Notes under the pieces: model-generated
The model's input: only the letters and a program-made list of their open reading frames with translations
The model's database searches: none
Told to the model about the DNA's origin: nothing
NCBI GenBank assembly: GCA_000827325.1
Contig: KN832888.1
Span: 286,069 to 350,068 of the forward strand
Reading direction: 5' to 3'
DNA from: Oidiodendron maius Zn
Taxonomy: Eukaryota > Ascomycota > Leotiomycetes > Myxotrichaceae
DNA: 64,000 nucleotides
Made by a program: the position numbers and the translations under genes
In this document: positions 48,989-60,827 of the stretch, one piece after another
How positions within the stretch are numbered: the first letter of the stretch is position 1
Layout: each line of letters opens with the position of its first letter

Positions 48989-49948
48989 TCAGAACCGATC
49001 GCCATCCACCCACAAATAGCTCGAGACCCACGACACCTCACCCCCAAGAGCCCTCATCACGCCCTCACTCCCCTCATTCCCCATCTTTACATCCGCATGC
49101 ACCCATCCGCTCGACCCCGCGTAGCCTAGATCTGCGTACTCTCCTCTCGCCAGGCGCCGCAATAACTCCATCGCCACACGGGTAGCTAATCCACGGCCCC
49201 TATACCCGGGGAGGACGTACAAAGTAGCAAGGCTCCCGTCAATGCCGATGTAGCCCCAGGCGGCTAACTTGCCTGACTCATTTAGCACGCCTACGCTGGG
49301 CAGGACGAGATAAGTAGATGGCTGCCGCTTGATTTCGGACGTGGAGAGCACGATATCAAGCTGCTCTTCTGGGACGCGGGAAAGGGTGAAGCCTGCTGGG
49401 AGTTTGGACTGTGATTCTTGAGGAGCTGATGAGAGAGGAGAGGTAGGTATCATCCAGGAGTTCCAGGTCGTGATTCGAGATATGGAGTTCGTGGATTCGG
49501 TGATGGCGCGAAAGGACTGGGTCATGGATTGATGCACGCAGGCAAAACGAAGAACGGGAGAGAACGGCCATCCTGGTGCGGAAGGGATAGTGAGGGCCCT
49601 GAGGAAGTGGATGGCCGATACTAGATGTGAGGAGAGTGTGTTTTGCTCTCTTTCGGATAGGGGACTGAGGTGCGTCACCAGTGGGTTGAAAGCCCAGATT
49701 TGAGATTCCTCATGCCGAGAGCGGTCGGCAAAGAGGATTGTATAAATCTCAGGGACTGATAGTGCGGACCCGGGAGAGGGTGGGAATGTTGCTGCGAAGA
49801 CGCAGTGTCTTGAGGGTAGGTTGTGTGGTGCTTGAAGCCGGTTGTAGAGAGGATTAGAGTGAGGGAAATGCTCGTGGAGGACCGGGAGGAAAGTCCGCAA
49901 TGCAATGGATTGTTCGTGCAGGTAAAATTCAGGAATTTTGTCTTTCAT
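48989..49948 (-). CDS. GNAT N-acetyltransferase (FR47 / glycine N-acyltransferase-like)
   Basis: An uninterrupted 319-residue frame. The N-terminal half looks like the degenerate GNAT-like repeat of glycine N-acyltransferase-type proteins. The C-terminal half is a proper GNAT domain: beta-4 GSLATLYVLPGYRGRGLATR with the acetyl-CoA pyrophosphate-binding motif R/Q-x-x-G-x-G/A (YRGRGLA), followed by helix VAMELLRRLARGEY. The downstream stretch GWVHADVKMGNEGSEGVMRAL matches the motif-B region where the substrate side closes. Predicted cytosolic acyl transfer from acyl-CoA to an amine; the acceptor cannot be told from sequence. Single exon, with no signal peptide. Confidence 0.85.
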   Translation of the reverse strand: MKDKIPEFYLHEQSIALRTFLPVLHEHFPHSNPLYNRLQAPHNLPSRHCVFAATFPPSPGSALSVPEIYTILFADRSRHEESQIWAFNPLVTHLSPLSEREQNTLSSHLVSAIHFLRALTIPSAPGWPFSPVLRFACVHQSMTQSFRAITESTNSISRITTWNSWMIPTSPLSSAPQESQSKLPAGFTLSRVPEEQLDIVLSTSEIKRQPSTYLVLPSVGVLNESGKLAAWGYIGIDGSLATLYVLPGYRGRGLATRVAMELLRRLARGEYADLGYAGSSGWVHADVKMGNEGSEGVMRALGGEVSWVSSYLWVDGDRF

Positions 49949-50665
49949 GGCTATCGATTTTCTATCCCGAAAGATAATAAGTATGTGTCAGGAGTTCAAT
50001 TGCTTTTGTCAATGCTTTCGGAAGTTTCCAAGCATGAGAGAATAAGTGGGATGCAGAAGAACAGCCAACCCGAGGCAATTGATGCACAGAGATTGTCTTG
50101 AAACTAAAAGCAAATAAAGTTAAGAAGGGATATTTAATAAGGAAGTAGAAGCTTCTATGCGCAATTTAATATGAGCACTCAAAATTATAAAATTATACTG
50201 AGGTTGAGTCATATCGAACGGCGGGTATAAGATGCAGTAATCACTGACAAAAGGGGAATGTATTTTGCATCAATCGGCAACCAGCGGCCGAAAATTGCAA
50301 TGTAAGAATATTTTGATTGGATTTAATAAGGAAATTGGTAGGTATGAGATGAAATGGTGAGTTTCGATGGTACTGATAATTAGCTGTATGGATCTTGAGT
50401 TCCGAGGCCGAAACTTAGGCATTTTGGTGGGTGTGACGCAAAGGGCTGTCTGAGAGACTTCAAAACGAAAGCGATATTCCTCACCAAGCGTGGAAAGAAG
50501 ATGGAAAAAAGGATACATAGGGAAGATAAAAACTAATACTGATACTCATATACAAGTCGTAAGTTGTCGTGGTCATATCATTCATACATCGCGAACGCCC
50601 CGGCTTGCAAAATTCCTCCCAAACTATCACGGACTCCAAAGCCATTTTCCGTTCCGCCATGAGAT
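49949..50665. other. Intergenic between two leftward genes
   Basis: Upstream region of the acetyltransferase gene and 3' region of the methyltransferase gene. AT-rich around 50110-50350. No coding signal. Confidence 0.5.
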
Positions 50666-51993
50666 TTAACCAGTTGTCCTTTCCCTATCCACCGTAATCT
50701 CAACCCCAGGTTCACTCTCCACTCCTTCCCTTTTATCGTTGCTGATGGTGCTCTCAGTCACCGTTGCCGGCCGGGCGACATCCGCATCTTGTGGTGCCAT
50801 AGGACCATCCGGCTTCCTACCGACCAGAATCTTGAGCTTAAATGCAAACCCCTTTGAGCGAACAGGGTCTAAGCAGAGCTTCCACAGCTCCTGCGCTACA
50901 CGTTCGCACGCGTCCCGCACCTCCTCCGCCGTCCAGCCCATGTACTCTGCCAGAGGGCGCATGCATATCGCCTCGAACCCGCATAGGGTGTTGACTAGAA
51001 AGTGCTTCCCATTCCTCTGCGCCTGCTCATCTTCGAGCCACATGCCCGTGGGTATTTCCACGATTGTGGATTGGACGTCGACAAAGCCCAGGTCCTCCAG
51101 GCTCTGGGGCTCGAGATGCACGACGGTCCGGGGACGTCCTGAGCGCTGAGAACCTTCCATGATGGCGTGCAGCCACATGGGGAAGCTGGTGTTATCCCGA
51201 AGGAACTCCCGGATGGGCTCGTGGTCATCGAAGTCCAGTACCTCAATCCAACCGCCAGGCTTGAGGTGCCTGTAGGTCTCCTGGTAGATGTACTCCCAAG
51301 ACATGAAAGCGCCGCACATGTAGCGGAAATGCACAAAGTCGAACTCCTCGTCGGCCCAGGCCCAGCCGCCGGGTTCCTCGGCATCATCGATCTCGAAGAA
51401 GACGTTGAGAGGCGCGGACGTGGGCTGAATCTTGGCGATGTCGGTCCCGATAACCTCTGCGTCCGGGTACTCGTCGCCCATGGCCATAGCCCACTCGCCA
51501 ATGCCCGTCCCGACGTCCAGAATCTTCTTCGGATTGACGAGAGGGACGGTGGTCAGACGCTGGCCGAGCAGGTTGTAGTATATAGCATTGAGCATCTGCA
51601 TACGGGTCTGCTCTTCCTCATCATTGGGCATGTTGTACCCCCTGCAGTATCGTCGGCCATTGATGTCGAAATACGGCACAGTGCCATCATAGAGGGACTG
51701 GGTCGAATGCCTATTCGAGAACTTGTCAGCAAAGATAGTTCATGTGGTTCCGCGGGGAGGAGCCCATACAGCGTCTCGCAGTCCTCTTGCAGCGTATGGT
51801 AGATGGACCTCTGCTGGGCATAGTGTTGCGTGTTCACGCTGTATATAGTGTAGGCGTCGGCCTCGTCATCTTCCAGCACGTACTGGGGACGCGGTGGGCT
51901 CGCGATTGGAGGGGGCTCGCCGTCGTGCGAAGGTGGCCCCTCCCGAGAATGTCGCCTCTCCCCCATAGAAGTGCGGACGAGGCTGTGGAGCAT
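50666..51993 (-). CDS. LaeA-like SAM-dependent methyltransferase (TAM domain)
   Basis: Two exons (51993-51770 and 51710-50666) give 422 residues, or 413 if translation starts at the second ATG (51966). After a Pro/Arg-rich N-terminus comes DEADAYTIYSVNTQHYAQQR. The splice then brings in SLYDGTVPYFDINGRRYCRG and PNDEEEQTRM, the arrangement preceding the methyltransferase core in LaeA and its paralogues. SAM site: motif I ILDVGTGIGEWA, motif II AEVIGTDIAKIQP, acidic FEIDDAEEPGGWAW, then FDFVHFRYMCGAF and HLKPGGWIEVLDFD. Known for the family: LaeA acts in the nucleus with velvet proteins on secondary metabolism and development. Which LaeA-like (Llm) protein this is, and its substrate, cannot be told. 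There is no secondary-metabolite backbone gene in the window. Confidence 0.88.
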
Positions 51994-53553
51994 CAGGCTG
52001 AAGACCTAGTGTGATGTGTATTTCGTCTCCCCTCTCATTACTGTGCACTGATCGGACTATTCAACACAACAGGAGGTAGCAGTGCGGGCTCATGGCAAGC
52101 ACGTAGCCTGTAGCAGCATGATAGGGAGGGAGAGAGGAAGAGAGGAAGAGACGGGAATATTGAGAGAGAAGACAAGCCGCCACAGCCGTGCGTATATAAT
52201 ACAGTAATACTTACCAATAGCTGCGGAGACTGATAAGTGGGAGGAGGGCTAGATGGGAGCTAACCAGGGGCGCGAACGCTTGGGGGCGGCATCAGACGAG
52301 GGGAAACGGGCGACGGAAGAGGGAGGACAAAGGAGGGGAAGGAGGAGGAGAATCCCTTTTACCTCCAAGCAGGGATCATGAAGGCAAGAGGGTCAGGCAC
52401 AGCAACGGCCCCAGAAGGCCCAAGTCGGAGGAGACACAGAAGGGAGAGGACCGAGAGGATAACGAGGATGCTGTCCTTCGAGCATAGCAAGAGAGTCGGG
52501 ATAGCCGAGCACCAAACCAGAAAATTCCCGGCCAGGAATTCCCAGGCTGCCAGCAAATTCCCAGCAAGCGGCGCGGGCCGGATCCCTGGGGGACATTGCG
52601 TTTCGCAGGGCGAGAAACATGCCATGGAGTTGGGATTCCCAGGGTGTCGGTGCAGGGCCTGCATGTCTCGGGCCCAGAATCCCACGGGGTCAGAATGTCG
52701 TGCACAAACACCTCCAGGGACGGTAGCAGGTCCCGCGAAGCGATGGGGCTGATCTATGTACAGTAAAGAAGGCGGGTCTGGTTACACAACGCCCATCGCC
52801 TGTCCCCAGAAGGCTGGGAAAAGCAAAGCGGCGGAGGCGGTCGAGGAGGGGAAATAGTGGCCTGGACAGAGAGCCCGATATTGGCTTCCTGTCCTTTGAC
52901 AGCCTCGTGTACCGCAATATAGCACACGGCGCTCTGGGCGGGAATGCCTTTCATAAACCAAGGGGAAATGCATGCGCAAAACACCCAAAGTGCGACGGAC
53001 AGCTGCCAGCGCAACAAGCTTCATATTCCGGGATACCTTTGCCGGCTGGCCCACCGCGCGGTGGGGATCCCTTCCAGAGTCGGGCCTACCGTTAAGAGTG
53101 CAGTGCGTGTGCGAGAGGTTTGCCCTTGCGTGGTTGGATGTAGCAGGTGGCATTAGGGTTGTGTACGAAACGGCTGCAGGCTGCACGCAAGAACTACGTT
53201 GTATGTCAGTGGCCCACCACTCGCAGGAACGCAGCGTTGCATGCATGTCCGGGTGGAATTACATGCCGCGGTTCGCACGGCGAGGGACGCTGCTGGGGCG
53301 AAGCATACAGGGAGCGAGTTCCGCACAACCCCAGCAACTTAGAGATCGCATAGGGCATGGTGAGAGTGTGGCAAAAGTACAGCGCGGGAGAGGATAAGGA
53401 TCCATGGATATACAGTAGTCGTTAAGTTTATGGGGGCGCAGGTACCCCCCCATCTATCCCTCATGATGGCATCTGCCAGTAAACTCGTGACCAAATAATG
53501 CACGACGCCCCCAATCTAGTCTAAATATACAGCCTGCGTGCGTCACAGGCTTC
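51994..53553. promoter_or_regulatory. Upstream region of the LaeA-like gene
   Basis: These 1.56 kb separate the methyltransferase start from the end of the next leftward gene. They contain a GA-rich run (about 52125-52160), purine-rich sequence to about 52350, and GC-rich DNA beyond. Frames are open on both strands because of base composition; none is convincing. Confidence 0.5.
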
Positions 53554-55166
53554 CTAACAATGCATCTCATTCCCAGTCCCAGTCCCATTTTCAGCGCCAT
53601 TCTCGTTCCTACTTGGATTCTCGTTAAGCTTTCGCTTCTTGGGAAGCACCACACCGTCATCATCCTCGCTTACGTTCTCGCTCACCACGATGTCCTCCGC
53701 AAATTCCTGTAGCGGCTCTGCGTTCGCAATCACCTTCGTGCCCGCCACCGTCGGGAAGGGCGTGAGCACCTGCGAGATGTCCCCCCACCACCGCTCGCCG
53801 TACTTCCGGTACCAGTCCACCGTGATAGCCAGTCCTTCAGCGAAGCTCGTCTTCTGGTCCCAGCCCAGCCGCCGCAGCTTCGTTCCGTCCACCGCGTACC
53901 GGTGGTCGTTGAAGGGCCGGTCTCGTGTGTGCTTCACCCACCGGTGCAACTGCTCCTGCGTCTTGTGTGGGATGTTGAGGTAGGTGAGGAGCTTCGAGCA
54001 CAATGTCAAGTTCGAGATCTCGTCATATGATCCCACGTTATAGACCTGCCCCAATGTACCCTTATGAAGGATCGTGTCAAATGCGTCGGCGGCATCTCCG
54101 GCGTACAGATATCGCCTCGTCGGAGTCCCATCCCCGTGCAGAACCACCGGCTGCCCTCGCTGCAGGAGGCAGCTGAATTTCGGGATGATTTCTGGCTGCT
54201 GGTTAGCATTGTATTGTGCGAGGGGGAAGGACACACACTCTCCGGGTATTGGTGAGGGCCGTAGACATTGTTACTCCGCACAATGATCACCGGTAGCTTG
54301 AAGCTCTTCTGGTATGAGTGCACAAGCATCTCTGCTGCTGCCTTGCTCGCCGCGTATGGGTTGGTCGGCGATAGGATGCTGGTCTCGAGCAGATCATCAT
54401 CGTCGTCCTTCACTTCGCCGTAGACCTCATCTGTGGAAATATGTATAAATCTCTTGACCCCGACAGACTTTGCGCTCTCTAGCAATACATGGGTTCCATA
54501 GACATTAGTGTGCGTAAAGGCGTACGAGTTGCCAAAGCTCAAATCGACATGGGATTGCGCTGCAAAATGGAATACAGTATCAATGCTGTGCTTCTGCAGG
54601 CAGTCCATTACCTCGTCCGGGTGCGTGATGTCGCCATGGTAGAAGGTGAAGTTCCGCTTGCCGTCGAGGACCCGTGTGTTGTTCAGGGACGAACAGTAGT
54701 CGAGCTTGTCGAAGGAGACGATATTGTATGCATTGGGGTAGGTTAAGGTGAGATGTCGTACTAGCCAGCACGCACTGTCCGCGAGTCAGCAAAAGGCTCT
54801 TAATTCATAGGGCGTCATGTAGCGATGTCATGCATGCGACCTGTGTCTTCGGGCAGCTCACATGAATCCGGCACCACCCGTGATCATGACATTCTTGACA
54901 TCTGGCAGCGGTTCGAATTTGGTGCACCCAGTCAGAATGGGTGCCTCCTTCCAAACGCCAACGTCGTCGTGGAGCTTGGCCATATGCCCGCGAAAGTAAG
55001 CTGGAGATGATGGTCAGCCGCAGGTTACGTTGAGTACAGGCGGTCTGGCAAACTCACTCGCGCCAACCCCAAATGCCGCTGCCACTGCCACATGGGGGCA
55101 ATAGTGGGCGGACAATTGGGAGGTTTGGAGAGCGCGGGGCTCGTGCCGAGCGGAAACCGCTGACAT
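53554..55166 (-). CDS. Nucleotide-sugar 4,6-dehydratase (dTDP/UDP-glucose 4,6-dehydratase, RmlB-like)
   Basis: Extended short-chain dehydrogenase that converts an NDP-glucose to NDP-4-keto-6-deoxyglucose, with transient NAD reduction; in fungi this is the first step toward UDP-rhamnose-type sugars. Four exons (55166-55058, 55000-54862, 54774-54239, 54191-53554) give 473 residues. The Rossmann motif NVMITGGAGFIACWLVRHL is formed only across a splice. Further: FHFAAQSHVDLSFGNS, the catalytic STDEVYGE (Thr-Asp-Glu triad), YAASKAAAEML (YxxxK), and RPFNDHRYAVDGTKL near the C-terminal substrate part. The C-terminus carries about 70 extra residues including a basic PKKRKLNEN that could act as a nuclear signal, unusual for this enzyme. 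The N-terminal 50 residues are also beyond bacterial RmlB. The base (dTDP or UDP) is not decidable here. Confidence 0.9.
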
Positions 55167-56082
55167 TTTGTAGCGTGGATCGCGCGCCGCTGTAGCCGAC
55201 AGGCAAGGACCTGCACTGGCTCAGGTACGGCCAGTCAACCAAAGCCTCGAGACTGGCTCTAATCTTTGTTCCGTCGGGACGGCTGGGTAATATGATTGAT
55301 CGAGTAGTCAAGGGGTAAATTATCCACCAGAGCCGAGCTGTATCAAATCCACAATGATAGGCACCGGAACGTGTGGTTCCCCTTTATACTTACACAGCTA
55401 ATCCCCTGCCCGGTAGAGCAGGAACAGCCTTCTCACTGTCGGAAGGGACACTACACAGAAGTAAGCACTGTGAGGGACAGGGCCTAACTTTTGTAGGGTT
55501 TGCAACAGCAGGAACAGCCTTCTCACTGTCGGAAGGGACACTACACAGAAGTAAGCACTGTGAGGGACAGGGCCTAACTTTTGTAGGGTTTGCAACTGCA
55601 TGGTCAGTAACTCTTTGGGGAGCGATGGTCATCGATAATCCCCGCCATCAGTACCACTTCAGAGTCGTACGTTCGCACTGGATGTTGACATCTTTACCTA
55701 TATCGAAAATCATTATATAGGAAACACAACCCTACCTATTTAGCATGCAGGTTTCGGACGTGGCGTACGGAAGAGGAGGATGCTCCTCCGAAGGCATTTT
55801 GAGGACCCGGCGGGGTTTCTGGGTAAAGAGGCAGAACAACGACGACGACGCGGCCGCGATGTAGTAGATGACGACAACACATGGGAAAAAAAGATAGATG
55901 GCCTGATCAACCGCATTTGGAATCAGCTACCTCTTTCAAAGAGCTCTCTTCTAAACTTAATCGTTGCGGAGGTTGCATCGTACAGTTCGATGATCTTCAA
56001 TTCGATCTCCATATGTGAATATATATCGAACATCCTCTACGTTGTACTCCCGATCATCGCCCGAATTATCGTGACGACCGCC
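55167..56082. promoter_or_regulatory. Shared divergent promoter, 4,6-dehydratase / sugar transporter
   Basis: The start codons of the dehydratase (-) and the transporter (+) face away from each other over 916 bases. Both genes handle activated sugars. Within it lies the 90-bp tandem duplication (55417-55596). Open frames across the duplication are a by-product, since the unit is a multiple of three without stops. Confidence 0.6.
55417..55596. repeat. Perfect 90-bp tandem duplication
   Basis: Two copies, 55417-55506 and 55507-55596, identical at every base and directly adjacent. The unit begins AGCAGGAACAGCCTTCTCAC and ends GGGTTTGCAAC. Perfect identity in non-coding DNA suggests a recent event. 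Confidence 0.97.
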
Positions 56083-57483
56083 ATGACCCACCCTCCAATT
56101 TCTCCTCTCCCAGGCGCCAACGCTTCTTCGGCTGCGGTCGATGATCCCAATGGTAACAAGGACTCACTAAGTGCCGCCGCCCAGGTGAGTCTTGCGAATC
56201 TGCCAAGCCCTGGCAAGGGCGACGTTGGGAAAGATGTCGAGCAGGCGATACACCTGAAGCCACAAGAGCTAGAGTTACCTGCGCCCGCCCTGGAGAAGAG
56301 TACGAGGTCGGCAGCGTTATGGATGGGAATCAATATCCTAGCAACAATTGGCATTGTACGCCGACCGATATCCTAAATTGGTATCCTGTTGTGTTAAATA
56401 CTGATTATTGGTGCGCAGGTCTTTATCAACAAGGCCTTATTCTCAGACTCAAGGTTGAAGCATGCGCAAATCACCTTCGCGGCATTTCACTTTGTTATAA
56501 CGTGGCTGGCACTGTTTATACTCTCCCGACCTTATGTTGGCATGTTCACGTCTAGGAGGGGACCAATCGTACAACTTACCCCTCTCGCCATAGCTATGTC
56601 TCTGAATGTCATCCTCACAAACCTCTCTCTTGCATATTCGACCGTTACGTTTTACCAAGTGGCTCGAATCCTCCTTAAACCAACAGTAGCATCCATGAAC
56701 CTCTTTCTCTATAGATCCACGCTTCCCAGGAATGCAATCTATGCTCTAGTACCAGCCTGCATTGGAGTAGGAATCGTCTCATACTATGATTCGCGCCCAT
56801 CTAAGGATGCACCCGTCAAAACTACTAGCACACTCGGTGTCATATTTGCCATCATGGGCATCTTCGCAAGCTCCCTATATACGGTCTGGATCTCCACGTT
56901 CCATAAAAAGATGAAGTTGAACAGTATGCAGCTGCTCCTCAACCAGGCACCACTTGCCGCTTTCATGCTCTTATATGTCATTCCTCTTGCAGATTCATGG
57001 CCCGTATGGAAGGAAGCACCTACCGACCAGTGGATGCTTATTTTGCTGGTAAGCGTCGTAATTTTATATATCTTTGTCTTGTCCCACTCCCCAATTCCCA
57101 ATCGTTGTAATCTGACATCACCCAAAACCAGTCCGGACTCTGCGCTTGCATGATCAACATGTCCCAGTTCTTCATCATTGCACAGACTGGCCCCGTCTCC
57201 AGCACAGTTGTCGGTCATGTAAAAACCTGTACAATTGTTGCGCTGGGCTGGATAACATCAGGTCGTACGGCGACCGACAAGTCTGTACTGGGTGTGATCA
57301 TCGCCTTGTCAGGGATCATATCGTAAGATAAGCTTAAACTTTTTATTTCTTGGGTCTTGGGTATCAGCTCCCTGCCAATCCCCAAAGCTTTGTCGGTAGC
57401 AAGATAAGGTCACAGCAGCTAACAATTCTTGAAGGTACTCGGCCATAATGCTCCCGGGTAAAGCGACACAGCCAAAGCCATAA
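56083..57483 (+). CDS. Nucleotide-sugar / triose-phosphate transporter family protein (SLC35E3-like)
   Basis: Polytopic Golgi/ER-type antiporter of the DMT superfamily, expected to exchange a nucleotide sugar or sugar phosphate across the secretory membrane. Four exons (56083-56355, 56419-57048, 57132-57322, 57435-57483) give 380 residues. A cytosolic N-terminal tail of about 75 residues rich in Ser, Ala, Pro and acidic residues is followed by roughly ten hydrophobic helices. These begin ALWMGINILATIGIVFINKA and include FHFVITWLALFIL, SLNVILTNLSLAYSTVTFYQ and LLKPTVASMNLFLY. The TPT family signature TGPVSSTVVGHVKTC lies near the C-terminus, followed by LGVIIALSGIISYS. A final small exon encodes the end, KATQPKP, a Lys-containing tail. 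Substrate is not decidable; the gene shares its promoter region with a nucleotide-sugar dehydratase. Confidence 0.9.
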
Positions 57484-58902
57484 ACTTGTCCTGTGACTAC
57501 GGGCTGGATTTTTTCCGTCACCGCATCGGGTCGCTCGCAAGCATCTCACTTCAAGGATTGTGACTTCTTGATGATGTGCTGTTACGTTTGTGAGTTTTAC
57601 GTTGATCCTTAGCGAAGCAATTTCACGGCCTCCGTATGATTCACGAACTGTCTGGTAGGCCAACTATATTTTCATTGGGCCGGAAAGCTTAGAATATAGA
57701 ACAGAATGAATTCACAATAATATTTCCGACAAGGTACTTTGCGGGAAGACTATTACCTTTCGTCTCCTCAGGAGCTCTTTCGCCTTCGACGTCCTCGTAA
57801 GATTGAACAACCGAAAATCGAGCCGATGACACAGTTAACATGTGACGAAGATACCGACATAACTGCATAGTCCAAGACAATTGTCCCAAATTTCTACAGT
57901 GCGAGATCAGATAAAATGTAAACAATCTGTGCAAGGGTGGGGGCAATACGGTCGGCATCGAAAACCCTGCCCAGTTTGCTGAGGAAAAAAGATGGCCCTT
58001 GGATGGAAAAGTTAGGAAAGAGGTCTGGTACGGGATTACAGTTAGAAAGTGGCACAATATAGAAGACTTGGGTGTCTCGTAATAATTAAATCGACGTCTA
58101 AAGTTATAGCATTGGCCAAGAATATTCCCTGAAGCTCAAGCATCAAGTCCGGGTTTCGGCTTATTCTGCGCCCCGGCGGGAGGAATAAATTAGGAGAGAA
58201 CAAGAGGAGCGGCACGAAAACTTGTCCCAACCTTAGACATTATTCTTCTCCCATACCTCTCAGTGTTGCAGAGTTTCTGCACTTCACATTATCCTATTGC
58301 GGTCCTAAGATTTCAGTGTTAATGGAGTTGCCCTTCCTAGATGCCCAGACACTGCATTTGGGAAAGGTGGGAGTTTGTCCTTGAAACGGACATATGAGGC
58401 ATAGAGGTTACGGCAATCGAAATATATTACATCTGGTCCCTCCGATCGAATTTTGTATACCATAATCCTCGAAGTTCGAGCAATACATTTTGCTTTCTGG
58501 AGGTGAGAATCTGGTTAGGCAAGTGCCGATGTGGTCCGGCGAGCGTCTATATCCCAATGGGTGGCAAACATCTCTTATCAATGGTCAAAACATTCTGTAG
58601 GCAATTTCTCCACGTACGACGTCGTTGATTTCCTATAAACGGTGTTACAGTAAGGATGGGCTGCGTACCTACCTATATCGGGCAATGAGACAGGTGATCA
58701 CCAGATGCCTTATCAGAGCTTCCCCCAACTTGCAGTCGAGAATGGGGTAACATAAGAGCTTCAGATTTATATGCCTCAAGTCTGGTGTATACCAAATACC
58801 GTCTCCGTTTTCTGTTTCATAATTCCCGTGCTATTATATTCCTTTTGACCCTTTGATCGCTTTTCTACAAAGATCGGGCCCATCTTAACATCCGTCTTCG
58901 AA
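57484..58902. other. Intergenic between two rightward genes
   Basis: These 1.4 kb hold the transporter 3' UTR and the promoter of the MFS gene. AT-rich without recognisable genes or RNA genes. Confidence 0.5.
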
Positions 58903-60827
58903 ATGGAGGCCCCGGAGCGTCAACAAAGCTACCTTGACGAAACAGCTATTCCCGGTACTGTGCACCTCGTCGATCTAGAAGGAACTATCCGAGCGAAGCA
59001 TGCATCCGGAGCCCAAATGCGAGACGTCGTTCTCGTGCCCGCACCATCCCAGGATCCAGACGATCCGTTGAATTGGTCTCCTCGACGAAAGTGGCTGTCA
59101 ACGGCCTCGCAGAGCATGTACACACTGATGGTCGGGATCGCTTCTGCGGCAATTTACAGTGTCTTGGAGCCAATTTCAACTGATACTGGGTTAACTTTGG
59201 CCGATCTGAATGCCGGGACAGGGTGTGTTCTAAAAGTAGATTGCTATGCGAAACCGACTGACAATTTCCAGATATATGTTCCTTTTATTTGGTTTGTTAA
59301 TGCCTTTTCTCATTGAGATTCTTGCTAGGGGACACTAATTTACAGAAGGTTGGGGCTGTTTATTCTGGCAAGCAGTGGCTTTACAATATGGCAAGCGTCC
59401 AGTATATTTGTTCTCAATGTTGGCTACTCTGGTATGCAAAATGCCTCACCAGAACACTAGAAACTGACATCAAAAGGGCATTATGATATGGGTGCCTCAC
59501 GCAACCACAAATGGCGCCTGGATAGGGAGCAAGATTCTCCAAGGCTTTGTCGGTGCTCCTATCGAGTCCCTTTGCGAGATCTCAATTACAGATATTTATT
59601 TTACTCATGAAAGAGGCACGTATATGGGTCTTTATGCCTTTATGCTAGCGGGCAGTAACTTTCTTGCTCCTCTCCTGGTAAATGCTTAAATTATGTCCCT
59701 ATTTTATGCATCGGGCTAATTTTGATCAAGGCTGGCTTTATCAACAATGGCCAGGGTAAGTCAATCGCCGGAAAATATAATTGAGTGCTCACGTAGTCAC
59801 AGGGTGGCAATGGGTAATGTATTGGTGCGCCATTTTTCTCGGAATAGGCTTCTTGTTTTGCTTCTTTTTCATGGAAGAGACAAATTATGACCGTGCTCCT
59901 CTAGAAATGGTATCGGCACTATACACGCCAGAAACTACACCGAAAGAAGGTACATCTATAACAACTGCAGATCCCGAAAAGGACGGAACTGCTAGAGTGG
60001 TGAATCCAATCCAGGATGCAGGAATCGGCAAAGTGCCTTACAGTCCTAAAACTTATATCCAAAAACTCTCCCTCCTGGATAAGAAACGGGAGTTCTATCT
60101 ATTCCGAATGATGATACGGCCGCTTCTATTCTTCTCTCTCCCTTCTGTTGTCTATGCTGGCTTTTCATACGGAAGCAATTTGATATGGTTCAACGTTTTG
60201 AATGGGACGGCTTCCCTTATTTTAAGTGGATCACCTTACAACTTCTCTTCGTCTATGGTTGGACTAGCTTATGCCAGTCCCTTGATTGGAGTAGTCTGCG
60301 GGTCATTCTACTCAGGAGTGATTGGCGACAAGATTGTTCTCTGGCTCTCTCGCCGAAATGCAGGTGTCCTAGAGCCCGAATATCGCCTATGGCTCTTTTC
60401 AGCCTCTCTGGTCCTCATTCCCGGATCCCTACTTCTATGGGGTATTGGTGCTGCCCATCACGTCCACTGGTTTGGGCTTGTTTTCGCAATGGGTGTTATT
60501 GCTGCTTCCAACTCGATCGGCGTACAGCTGAGTGTTAGCTACTGCATCGATTCGTACAAGGATCTCAGTGGAGAGGCCATGGTGACTGTTATTATTATTC
60601 GAAACACCATGAGTTTTGCAATGGGATATGGGATAACCCCATGGGTTACTAATATGGGCTATCAGAATGCCTTCATAGTGGCAGCATTTGCCGGCTTAGC
60701 CCAAGTCTTGACTTTCCTGGCTGTAGTTAAATGGGGAAAGGTATGGAGGAATAAGACCAAGGCGAGGTATTATAAATATGTCAAAGAAGCTCAGAGTCTA
60801 GGTAGAAGCCACAAGAGAAGGTTCTGA
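58903..60827 (+). CDS. MFS drug:H+ antiporter-type transporter (DHA1)
   Basis: Plasma-membrane major facilitator predicted to export small molecules using proton movement. Six exons (58903-59222, 59272-59291, 59346-59431, 59477-59677, 59731-59755, 59803-60827) give 558 residues with the frame intact. A cytosolic N-tail carries DPDDPLNWSPRRKW, a signature before helix 1 in this family. The first helices follow (YTLMVGIASAAIYSVL), then LFEGWGCLFWQAVALQYGKR, FVGAPIESLCEISITDIYF with the AP..S pattern of motif C position, ERGTYMGLYAF, the central loop after FFMEETNYDRAP, and helices 7-12 from LLFFSLPSVVYAGFSYGSNL to FAGLAQVLTFLAVVKWGKVW. Exons 2 (20 nt) and 5 (25 nt) are very small. No lesion seen, in contrast to the broken MFS gene at 41.9-43.3 kb. 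Substrate unknown. Confidence 0.9.

Noticed and set aside
55373-55720. 115-codon frame across the tandem duplication
   Set aside because: It is open only because the 90-bp unit is a stop-free multiple of three; the opposite strand is open as well.
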